Positions 23,324 to 33,620 of a stretch of 64,000 nt of DNA are shown piece after piece (within the stretch, counting starts at the first letter, position 1; each line of letters starts with the position of its first letter). This DNA comes from Anaspis maculata (lineage: Eukaryota; Arthropoda; Insecta; Coleoptera; Scraptiidae): contig OX421961.1 in assembly GCA_949128115.1 (NCBI GenBank), forward strand, positions 103,214,363 to 103,278,362, read 5' to 3'. The position numbers were made by a program, and so were the translations under genes. The notes below the pieces were generated by a model. The model saw only the letters and a program-made list of their open reading frames with translations. It was not told where the DNA came from and did not search any database.

Positions 23324-24888
23324 TACAGGGTGATTCATAAAATATGATCACCTCCATTTTTATCGAGAACCGTTTGCGATATCGAGTCGCGGGATTCGCG
23401 GGAAAAACTGTTGAATCCACCATATTTTTGAGGTCCGATTTCATATGCTACCAGGTTTTTAATTTTTTTTTACGCTGTTCAATGTTGAAGGGCTTTGAAA
23501 GTTCAATGAACAAGTGCAAGAAGTTTCGAAAATTTTTCAGTGGTTTTCATTTTGAGAAAACACGTTTTCGTGCTGCCATAACCGAAAATGACAATATACG
23601 CTCGGTGTCCTGCACTGTAATATTCAGAAAAAGATCTAGAGCGGCAAAGTAAAAAGTACACGTGAAAAATAAACTAACTTCGCGAAATCATTCACAATTC
23701 AAGAGAGATCACGTTTCCAATGTTATAGCATGAAATTTTCGGTCTAAATCAGTTGAAATTATAAATAATTACTTCGACAATTGACAATTTAGGGTCATTT
23801 TTCCAATATCTGTTGGTACAATTGCAGAATGATTTTTGACGTTTTGTGGCGCGAAGGTTTAAAAGTGATTAATTTATGCCATTTCCTGTGTTTCGTCGTC
23901 ACACAAAACACTAGAGCTCAGTGATTTCGGTATTTTTGGGGGATGGCTCTTCTAATTGGGAAGGGGGAGGGCGGTTTTAAGCAAGAAAATTCAAACATAG
24001 GACGCAATTTTTCATATCGACATTTGACACACAAAAATCTGCATCTAGTAGGTATATGCCTCGTGCCTTGGTGATGGATGGCAGAAGTACCAACTTGAAA
24101 TGATTATTGCGATATGATCTTATTTATTTGTAATTCTATTAAAAGCAGCACGAAAAACGATGTATGCTACTCGCGCTGAAAACGGCATAGCATAACTCTC
24201 TTACATGCAGCTCTCGGCCTAGGGCCTCGAGCTGCATTCACGTTCGTTATGCTATGCCCGGTTTTCGGCGCTAGTAACATAAAATACTATTTCACGTAGG
24301 TATACCTAAAATGAGTATCTATGGTTATTTTTCCTGACTGTGAACGGCATTCAGTAGTCCTTATCAAAACGGTAACTACGGTGTATAACTCAATATGGTA
24401 CCTATGGTCATTTTAAAATTTTGAGTTTTTCCCAAAATCAAAATTTCAATGTGCAAAATTGAATTGCCTCGAAATTTTAGAATAACCATTCTATATTGAA
24501 CTTTTAACCGTACTTACCGTTTTGATCAGTTTTTTTGGATGCCGTTTGGAGTTTAGAAAAATACCTATATAAGTATAGATTCTCATTTCATACGTGGCAT
24601 GCGGGAACGTGCTTTTTTCCAGTTTTTTTTTTATCATAAAATGAAAACCGCTGAAAATTTTCAGAAACTTTTTGCACCCGTTCATTGAACTTTTAAACAA
24701 AGCCCTTTTTGATGACATATGACTGAACATTGTTCAGAGAGTTCTGGTGAAAAAAATCTAGTAGCATAAGTATATGAAATCGCCGGACCTCAAAAATATG
24801 GTTAATTGAACAGTTTTTCCGGCGACTGGAATCGCGACCGGTTCTCGAGAAAAATGAGGGTGATCATGTTTTATGAATCACCCTTATA
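23324..24888. mobile_element. foldback with TACAGGGTGATTCATAA ends, interrupted left arm
   Basis: The left end TACAGGGTGATTCATAA, followed by CGAGAACCGTTTGCGATATC, is mirrored near 24820-24888. The left arm runs to about 23595 and resumes near 24305 (TGAGTATCTATGG ... CGGCATTCAGTAG), with about 700 bases of unrelated sequence between. A second family member is at 40328-41605. A small hairpin MITE sits in the inserted part at 24160-24281. Confidence 0.82.
24160..24281. mobile_element. small MITE nested in the foldback
   Basis: The left arm GCGCTGAAAACGGCATAGCA, followed by TAAC, is mirrored by GTTATGCTATGCCCGG and TTTTCGGCGC. The centre is a further short palindrome (TGCAGCTC ... GAGCTGCA). 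It is about 120 bases and non-coding. Confidence 0.8.
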
Positions 24889-25632
24889 CATTTTTGAAAA
24901 TGACCCTTTCATCAAGTTACAGACACAGAATAAAAACCATCAATACCATCATGTTCCTAGTCTTTCATCTACGTCAATAAGAGTGGTTTCCGCGTCATCG
25001 CCGCCCCCGTATGCCGCCCTCTACCAAAAATTTTAGAATGAAACAAGTTGAAGAGACAAAAACCATTGTGTTCCTAAAGCTAGACTCTAGAAAAAGCTTA
25101 GGAGATTTCCCACGAGGCAAAATAATGAATAATTTTGAATATGATGCCCAAAACAAAATGAATAGCAGAGGATAGAGGCCACTTGTAGTATTTATTTCAA
25201 TTGAAAAATCTCCCAACATTCTATTTGCTTGCTATTTTTGTTGTGAAATGTTTTTCAATTATTTTTTCATTTTGAAGAGCGTCAATATAGATATATTTTG
25301 GAATTCCGTGAAGCCCAAAAATGTTGTTATACTTCATTCAAACCAACATTATTCAAAAATATTTAAGCGAGCATCATTTTTATATACAATATACTCACTT
25401 AAGTATAAAGTTTCAATTATTCAGTAAGGTCTATTGCGAATTTGATATACTCAGATAAGATAGGTATTGATATTATAGAATCTACACGTAGGAACATAGG
25501 TAGATCTGTGTGCAGTAGCAGTATCCATACTTAAGTTATAGGTGTATACTTAGTAACCAATTCAAAACTTCCCACAATCAAGATTTAAGAAAAATTGATT
25601 GAGCATTTTATATGAACTACAAGTATTCTTAC

Positions 25633-25987
25633 CTAAAAAATCAGCGGAAGATGCACCGAAGTTGCCAGCGGCCGCTGCGATGTGCCCCAGGTGCAACGAG
25701 GGATGCTGCATCACCGGTCTCTGCGGCGACGTCTGCGGCTTCGGCCTGTTGGGCGCCAGGATGCTGTCGATGGTAAACAACGAACTACCGCCGGAGCACG
25801 AGGTCGTCGTCGTGGCTCCCGCCGCCTGAAGATGGTGAAGGGGCCGCGTCTTGCCGCCAAACACCGGCTTGAAACCCTCCCCCAAAAACATGTTGCCCAG
25901 AAAGTGCTGTGCCGCCGGCCCCATCAGCACGGGTCCCGCCGACGCGCCTCTCATGGGACTGACGGGATGCGACGACGTTTCGACCAT
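25633..25987 (-). CDS. Gsc: Goosecoid homeobox protein, exon 1
   Basis: It encodes the N-terminal repressor region, residues 1-118 plus the first base of codon 119. I chose the ATG at 25985-25987 (MVETSS...) because fly Goosecoid also begins MVET. The frame stays open upstream but holds no other ATG before a stop. The eh1/GEH motif SLFTIDSILA lies at residues 69-78 and recruits Groucho in this family. The block MQHPSLHLGHIAAAAG and the terminal SADFL also match insect Gsc. The donor is AG|GTAAGA at 25633/25632, phase 1, and joins exon 2 across a 7.9 kb intron. About 65% GC here contrasts with the AT-rich flanks. Confidence 0.95.
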
Positions 25988-26130
25988 CCTGTTGTAGTCC
26001 TCCTCGCTGAAGCTTTCGTCCCCACCGGGATAATCGGTCGTGCTGCTGGTGTCGCACCAGTCCAAGTCACTTTCTCGTTTGACGGTAGCCAGCGTGTAAC
26101 AGCGTGTAACCGCGTGTACCTAATTAGCGT
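25988..26130 (-). promoter_or_regulatory. probable Gsc 5' untranslated region
   Basis: The reading frame of exon 1 stays open upstream (…KRESDLDWCD…) to a TAG near 26125, without an ATG, so this is best read as transcribed leader. It contains three close copies of an AGCGTGTAAC-like word at 26083-26145. No TATA box or transcription start could be fixed. Confidence 0.4.
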
Positions 26131-27797
26131 GCGTGTAACAATTTATGCGTTCAGGTTTTCATCCAAAGCCAGGCGGGACGACCGGTGTAAAGACGACGAT
26201 TTCCATAAACCATCACAGGATGACTGATGATGGCGATGATGCCGCAGCTATACAATAATAACGGAGAGAAAGAGGAAGGAGAGAAGCGATGCCGGCAGTG
26301 TTCATCTGGTGCGATGATAACAAACCCGACGGACTTGAGAGAGCTACGAGAGAGCATGCTGGAACGCCTCCCGACGTTTGGGATTGGTACGCAGAGACCG
26401 TGTTGCTCCAATGGTGTTGTTATGCCAGACTATCCCCTGTCAATGTAAAGCGTTTGACTGTTCAACGAGGGGTGAATTTCGTTGTATGTTGTGCTAAATG
26501 GTACAAATAGAGCTGTCACTGAGAAATCTGATATGCATTAAGGGTGTACTGTGCCGTGCACGCCCGGCTTCATTATTGTGACCTTTCGCTTAGGGTCGTA
26601 CGCCCCGTATGTAGGTATAGCTACTTACGTACCTCACCCTGCATGACGTATGCCCATCACCGGCGTATGTTTTCCACTACTGGTGTAGGTACTTCATCAC
26701 CAGATCACCACCAACTCAGGAGGAGAGGGAATCCCATATGGACGACTTTTACGTGTTTATTGCTAATCGATGCCCATGTGACCGTTTATTTCTGTGATTC
26801 GTAGGGTGGGCTATGGTTCAAAGAAAAAAGTTATAAGTATACTTCTATAATCCATATAACCGAGACTGACAACTCTTATTGAAATAACCTCAATTCAATT
26901 TTTGATATGTGCCTGCCCGGTTATATCATTGTATATAAATAAACTACCCCAAGTATAGTCCAACTACCAACTATGTACTCGTATTTGCCTGTGATTCAAT
27001 TTTTGACGTATGCCGGTTATTTGTAAATGAATCATTAAATAATATATACTAGGGCTAGATTTCAAGTCTGCATGAGATCCGCCCGCGCAAGTGTAGCGTA
27101 AGTTCGGTCACTATGGCAATATAGCACAATCTGACGCGATGATTGGCTTATCGATCGCCGATGCCGTAAATGAGTGGCGTGAGCTGCGCCGCTAACTTGA
27201 AATTCAGCCATATAAGTACCCAAGAATTTGAATATTTGAAAAAACTAATTAGAAAATATATAAATAGCTATATAGATATACCTACTGTCCAATGATGAAT
27301 GACACTGACATCCTCTGGGTACCTACTTCATTCTACTTTCAGAATAACAACATCCGCACCTTCACCATTCCTGCATGATTTCTGCACCGTTTCTCGGATT
27401 TTCGTTCAGCACCTCCGCCATGCAAGTGGGTGCGTCACTTCACCACCCATTCAAATTCCCAACTTTCACCATCTGAATAAGCTGGTTTGATATACCAAAT
27501 TCAACACTTGAGGATTGAGGAGTAACTCTTAAAACCGTCAACCCTTTTACCTTAGCAATCAGTTGCCGTATCTAGGCGCGTTACTTCTTATACACTTTAT
27601 CTTGGTGTATGTATGAATTCAGCATGGGTAACTATCGTCATTGTATATCTATCGCGTATAACCCATTATAAAGAGCGGGTGCACCGTGCAATCCATCAGT
27701 GAATCAAGACGTTGCTGTACCTACATATGCAATTATGCATATTGCATGTGGCGAATGTTAGAATAAACTGCCAAACAGACGATCAGTCCTACTAACC
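26131..27797. other. intergenic sequence upstream of Gsc
   Basis: No exon was recognised. The first 500 bases are the likely promoter region of Gsc. No inverted element was found. A weak similarity between 27340-27470 and 14530-14660 (AACACCTCCGCCAT words) may be a decayed repeat. Confidence 0.35.
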
Positions 27798-29288
27798 CCA
27801 CAAATGGCGGATGCGCTAGTGAACCTGTACAGTAACGGCGACACAATGCTAAATACTGTTATTCCAAAGACACAGCACGGTACAACCTGCTCGAGGACGG
27901 AGTTATATTGGACCAGATTCTTTAATCAGGAGTTGATTTCTGATGAGACTGACTGGACCTCTTTCTTTAGAGGTGACGATTGTGACAGGAAGTAGGGGGC
28001 TGATACGAGTGCTGTGCGAGGGTAGTGAAAGAGCCTTCCCTAAGCTTGAGAGGAATAGGCGAGCTCGGAACGACGAGCATGGGTGGTTTGATGCGGAGCT
28101 TAGAGCAATGAGGGGTCAGCTTAGGGTTTTGCATGGTCAGTGTCACTTTAGCCAGGATCTCGTTGAGAATTTCAAGAATTTCAAACGTAAGTACAGGCGC
28201 AGGTTAGGTGAAAAAATGATAGAATATGACAGCAATCTCATGGGCAACTCTACCAATAAATAAAGGACTGCGTGGCGAATGATCAATGATAGCACTGATA
28301 CCAGGTTCTGTAATCGTGCTGACGGTGTGTCCCGACAGATCTCTCCTCACGAATTCAATAATTTTTTCATAAGATATACAATTAACTCCTTGGCTGAAGG
28401 CGTAAATATTGATAACGAGATATATTTTAATTCTATCAAAGACTCGTCGAAAGACCGATCCTTTTTCTCTCCGTCCTGTTATAGCAGGGAGGAAGTCCTG
28501 AAGATCATCAGAAGCATGTCGAGCTCCGGGAGTAGAGACATTTACGACATTAGTGCCGAGGCGGTTAAGCTGGCGGGTGTTACACTGGTGCGAACCGCTT
28601 GTTCATCTGATCAATCTTTGTTTCGTCCGAGGCAAGTTTCCTGGTAATCTTCTGTCAAAGGCGTTCGACTGATGCGTCTCGCACGATATTCTGTTAACTA
28701 AATTGCAGTCCTTTGGGATCAGAGGCCCGGCTCTGGCATTTGCCTGCTCTTACCTCTGTGGATACAGGCAGTGCGTTGACTGCGTGATGGTGAGTAGTCT
28801 GCACTCCGGGATGTCAAACGCGGTGTTCCTCAGGGATCCATTCTGGACCACTCTTTTTATATACTTTATATAAATGATCTACCGAACTAGGTATATAACA
28901 GCTAGATGTGTCATGTATGCAGACGATATACCACATTGATTTGTACAGGTGGTGACTTGCATCATTTCGCGGCATCTCGGGAAAGAGCAGTGTCGTGGGC
29001 AGAGGACTTCTTTTCTTTCAATAAGCTTAGATTAAACCCAGACAAAACGCGAATATGATCTTTCCACCCGGTACGAGCCTACCACGACAGCAACCTATAA
29101 AATGCCTGGGTATGATGCTCAACAGTAAGCTCTATATCATTTGAGGCCCATATAGACTAATTAGACTATCCATCGGGAAGGCTGCCCAAGATAATCTATC
29201 TCTTGAGAAGCCTGGCGATTAGGCATGCATGATTAGGCACGTGGGGACACTGAAATTTTGCAATCATGCATTATTCCATATTAGTCTA
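27798..29288 (+). pseudogene. CR1/Jockey-type LINE, reverse transcriptase part (decayed, 5' portion)
   Basis: Frames at 27804-28647 and on to about 29200 read, with frameshifts and stops, as the end of the linker and the RT domain of a non-LTR retrotransposon. Visible motifs are WFDAELRAMR, a SREEVLKIIRSM block, GVPQGSIL (near 28820), YADD (near 28914) and FNKLRLNPDKTR. No endonuclease domain is present, so the copy is 5'-truncated. It is split by the foldback at 29289-31701 and continues at 31702. Confidence 0.88.
29282..29288. repeat. 7-base target duplication TAGTCTA, left copy
   Basis: TAGTCTA here and again at 31702-31708 directly flank the foldback. Removing the element with one copy restores the LINE reading frame across the junction. 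Confidence 0.88.
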
Positions 29289-31701
29289 GGATCTTTTCGG
29301 ATAAAGAGCAATGCTAGAGGCAAGTCATGTTAAAGTTTGGCAACATACGTTTTAAGGGTATTTGGACCCCGCTGAATACGAAAACCATTGTTGCCAAGCC
29401 GAATTTTGCACCGGAAGCCCGCAATAGGGGGGTAAAGGGGAGGGAAGACCAAAAATCACTATTTTTCACCATTTTTGATGTCGGGACTGCGACCTGGCAT
29501 CAACGTGAAGTGAATTACATCATATCTTGATTCACTGAGGTCTTATACTACCATATTGACATAATTACTGGCAAAATTTCCAGAAGGGGAAGACTGGTGG
29601 GGGGAATGTTGACTGTGTAGATGATTCTTCATTTCTCTCGATTTTGAGTAAATATAAACATGTTTAGTATCTTTTCCGACTAAATTCCATATTCCCTATT
29701 CAACTATGGTGTTCAAATTGCAATAGAAGCGAGTTTGAACAAGTTTCACATGATAAAACATGTTTTTTGTCGATATTTTTTTACGTCTTTCAACTGTGTT
29801 ATTTTACTGCAAATCGGCATTTTTTCTCAAAATTTTTGCGTAGTTCGTTAGTCTCATGTATTTACCATGATATAGGCATCCAATTGATTTGCCTCCACTT
29901 TTTTAAATATGAAGAAAAAAAATCTTTTGTGGAAATTGTTTGGCCCTACTTTTCAACTTTATTTTTTGCTGTATGATGTATGTATGATCAAAACTCAAGT
30001 TTTTCATATTTTAGAAAGTGAAGACACACTTAGTATGTGAATGTATTGTGTAAAATACACCAGACTGACAAATTACGCAAGAATTGTCGAAAAAAACTCC
30101 GATTTGCATTGAGATATCATAATTTATAGAATTAAAAAAAATACGCTAATGAAACTGAAGAGAACTTGGTGCAACCGAAGGCAGATACGTACATTGCCCT
30201 AAACCTTAAGTTGAATAATACAATTATAGGTTTTATCATTCACATTTATTACATTCGATTTCAAAATCTCTTTATCTACTTCTTCCCTGGGTATTATTAG
30301 AGGAATGCGGCTTTTTCGAATATAGGTACATCTATTCTCATGAACGTAAATTTTGAGAAGTTGTTCTTTTTTAGAGGTTGATGGTAGAGAACACCTGCCT
30401 AAGACGTTCGAAAAAGGTAACTTTTCTTTGAGATTTGATAGATCATCTCACGGAAATCCAAAAAAGGTAACTTTCCTTAGAGCATAATCAAACATACCAA
30501 AAAAAATAATTTTTTTTTTGAGCTGAAATAGAACTTTTTAGAGGAGTTGGAGAAAGGTAACCTCAAGGGTTACCTTTGGAGCTTTGTAATTTTATAAAAC
30601 ATTCAGAATAAGTTTTAAAAAGGTAACCTTCTTTGGAGCTTGAGAGAATATCATAGAGAAGTTGGAAAAAAGTAACCTCTTTAAAGCCTAATAGAACATC
30701 TCAAAGAAGTGCAAAAGTGGTAAAATTTTTGGAGCTCAAGAGAACATCACAAAAAAGTTGGAATAAGGTAACCTCTCTGTATTTTAATAGGGCATATCAA
30801 AGCCGTTTGGAAGAGGTAACCGTTTCTCGAGCTCAATAGAACTTCTCAGGCCTCTCTGAGAGGACTCTTGTCCACTGGGCATCAGGTTCTGATATGAAAA
30901 ACTCTTCTTTTGGAAAAAGTACATTCGAGAATATCTCAGCTAAGGTTTTCTTCATAATTATGAGGTGGAGGACCACAGTTTTTCATCATACAATAAAATA
31001 ATAGCAAAAAAAAAGTTGAAAAGTAGCGCCAAACAGATTTCACAAAAAAATATTTTTTTCATATTTTAAAAGTTAAAGGCACATTAGTTACATGACTGTA
31101 TTGTGTGAAATACACCAGACTAACGAACTTCGCAAAAATTTTGAAAAAAAAAAGCCGATTTGCAATAAATAACACCGTTCAAAGTGGTAAAAAAATATTG
31201 ACAAAAAAACATGTTTTATTATCTAAAACTTGTTCAAACTTGCTCCTATTGTAATTTTGACACCATAATTGAACTGTGAATATAAAACTTGATGGGAAAA
31301 GATACCAAACATGTATATATTCACTCAAAATCAAGAGAAAAGAAGAATCATCTTCACAGTCAACATCCCCCCCACCAGTCGCCCCCCTATGGAAATTTCG
31401 ACAGTAATCATGTCAAGATGATAGTATAAGACCTTAGTTAATCAAGATACGATGTAATTCACCGCACATTGATGACAGGTCTCAGTCCCGGTATCAAAAA
31501 TGGTGGAAAATGGTGATTTTTGGTCTTACCCCCCCTTTACCCCCCCCCCCCCCCATTGCGGGCTTCCAGTGCAAAATTCGGCTTGGCAACAATGGTTTTC
31601 GTATTTAGCGAGGTCGAAATACCTTTAAAACATATGTTGCCAAACTTTAACATGACTTGCCTCTAGAACCACTTTCCAGGCCACTTTTTCAAAAATGATC
31701 C
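29289..31701. mobile_element. 2,413-base foldback inserted in the LINE
   Basis: The terminal sequences GGATC(T/A)TTTT are inverted, and AGAGGCAAGTCATGTTAAAG, GCAACATA and AAAACCATTGTTG pair over arms of about 700 bases (to about 29985 and from about 30985). A copy of the inner arm sequence (30000-30115) repeats that at 31055-31165 in the same direction. The core at 30350-30880 is a tandem repeat around GGTAACC. There is no transposase. The exact ends are set by the 7-base duplication. Confidence 0.9.
30400..30850. repeat. degenerate tandem repeat with GGTAACC, ~8 units of 50-60 bases
   Basis: Units contain AAAAGGTAACCTTCTTTGGAG, then a GAGAACATCTCAGAGAAGTTGG-like stretch in shorter words. 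GGTAAC or a one-base variant occurs near 30415, 30467, 30557, 30619, 30673, 30718, 30767 and 30813. It forms the core of the foldback. Confidence 0.8.
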
Positions 31702-32373
31702 TAGTCTATATAGTGTAATGTCATACGATATCCTGGTCTGGGGTGGCTCATCTCATGCGGGTCGTATACTTGTTTTGCAAAAACGTGCTATCAGAGCTAT
31801 GGTTGGGGTGACACAGCGAGCATCGTGTAGACCATTTTCCCGTCAGTTTGGGATATTGACGTGCACCAACAAGTTTGCCTATCAATGCATTATCTACGCT
31901 AAAACAAAAAAAAAATTCCCCAAGGCCTTCATTACACCAGAAAAAATTTTATACTTCCCCCACGATTCAGACTCCAGCGCACTATGTCAACGTTTCGTGG
32001 CATCTAAATTCGATTATTCAACGTACTACCGGAGAGCTCAAAATTGTTGCCCGTGGTGTTGCACTGAGCTCTTAGTGCGAAGCTTAGGTCATTTTCAAAG
32101 GAAAACTGTTTATATAGCATTGAGGAATTCCTTACGGGCTCAGGATAAATGCGATGCTAGATTTGTTTTATCATGTTGTAATATGTTTTACAATGACTGT
32201 TTTGTTTCTTCTGAGGCAGGCATGATAACCATTTTTGACTTCTGCTATATATTCATGTGAATCTTTCTGATATTGTTGTTCTGTTATTTTTATTGTTATA
32301 TTGAGGTTAACATACCTTATCTGGATTGGTTCCTTAATAAATGTCTATCTATCTATCTATCTATCTATCTATA
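31702..32373 (+). pseudogene. CR1/Jockey-type LINE, 3' part with (ATCT)n tail
   Basis: It resumes the LINE immediately after the foldback with MSYDILVWGGSSHAGRI, LQKRAIRAMVGV and FSRQFGILT. These are the conserved C-terminal region after the RT of CR1/Jockey elements (the usual form is WG.S..A..I..LQKRA.R). A long frame runs to 32260 with late frameshifts. The 3' end is an (ATCT)n microsatellite at 32344-32372, typical of this clade. Confidence 0.9.
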
Positions 32374-33109
32374 CTGGTGAAATGAGCGTTGCATTGTTTG
32401 ATTTTTGGATTATAGAAATGCCAATGGGCTCAAACTAAAGTACAACTTTGTAGCTTTCGAAAGAGACCTATGGTGAAATTCTGTCAAGAGATAAACCCAA
32501 GGGATTGATTTCGCAATGTCTCATTTTACCATATCAACTCCGTCCTTAAAATGGAGTGATTTGGAAGAAAGTAAATATACGCACGGTTGTCTGATTTTGC
32601 AGCGCAAGCGGCCCCAACAAATGATGGATGCAACAATTGCGAACTGCATAGGTATACTTACTCACGCTCTCACAGTGAACACTGAACATTCTTTCTCTTT
32701 GCAAGTTTTACGATTTTCTGCGATTGTGCCGCTCCGGTATTCTCAAAGACTTATCAGATCTGTTTTGGTTTTGGCAGCAGTTGAAACCAGTCCGGCAATG
32801 AGTGCCAGATGAATATTCATTCAATTTTGTTGGAAGTCGAACAACTTCTGAATGTGCGATGTCTTCTGATCGTTTGCACATATCATTTCCAACTGCTGCC
32901 AAAGTTCCAAAACAATCAAAACATATACCACATTAACATCCTACGCTTGATAGAGATCGGATATAGTCTGTAAAAGTTCAGTTCACATAGACAGTTACAC
33001 CAATGATATACGTACAAGCGACGAACCCTATTAAATGGTGGATGCGCCAGCTCAACTATAGTTTCGGACAGAGACAATGAGGCGAAAATCCCAGAGCTTT
33101 CAGATTATC
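32374..33109. other. intergenic sequence with one long-loop inverted pair
   Basis: No gene was recognised. TGTTTTGGTTTTGGCAGCAG at 32761 is mirrored by CTGCTGCCAAAG ... CAAAACA at 32891-32914, giving a stem of about 26 bases with a 100-base loop. It may be a small MITE remnant. Confidence 0.5.
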
Positions 33110-33440
33110 TCACGATTCTAATTAATTTTTCCCGCCACAAGATGGCTGCCAAAAGCGGCATATGCGTTGACATTAGCTGCGTTCCTTTTATCATCTGAAC
33201 TGAGAATTCTCATTTCAATTGCTAGTTGTGTCTCTCTCCCTCTCATGCAATTCTTGCTTTTTCTCTCTCTAACTGAGGTGAGATTATCTGAGATTTCGTG
33301 TAGAAGGAATGCAGCTAATGATTGGTTGCCGCTGTTGTGTTGTGTCGCGTTGAAGTCAGTGGCAATTCAGTTGTCGTTATTCATTTCAGTCCGCATTTGG
33401 CAGCCATCTTGTGGCGGGAGAAATTAATTTTCATCGCGAA
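33110..33440. mobile_element. 330-base MITE, CCCGCCACAAGATGGCTGCC ends
   Basis: The left AATTAATTTTTCCCGCCACA, followed by AGATGGCTGCCAAA, is mirrored by TTTGGCAGCCATCTTGTGGCG, GGAGAAATTAATT. The subterminal TCACGATT/AATCGCGA also pair. A related half end lies near 15205-15260. Confidence 0.82.
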
Positions 33441-33555
33441 TAGGAAATACAGTGCGAGAGACTAGGTTACTTCTAAATACTTATATATTTGCCTATATTT
33501 CGACTCTACGATTTCGGTTATACTATGACTGCTTTATAGCACTGTTTTTGCGAAA

Positions 33556-33620
33556 AACAGTGTCACAAAATTCTATTTACTTTGTACAACTGAAAATAGA
33601 ACACTTTGTGTCACTGTTTT
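33556..33620. repeat. 65-base hairpin
   Basis: AAACAGTGTCACAAAATTCTATTT pairs with AAATAGAACACTTTGTGTCACTGTTT with one small bulge and a short loop. It is non-coding and of unknown origin. Confidence 0.75.

Noticed and set aside
25682..26227. Plus-strand open frame of 181 codons
   Set aside because: It is the antisense shadow of Gsc exon 1; its length follows from the high GC of that exon.
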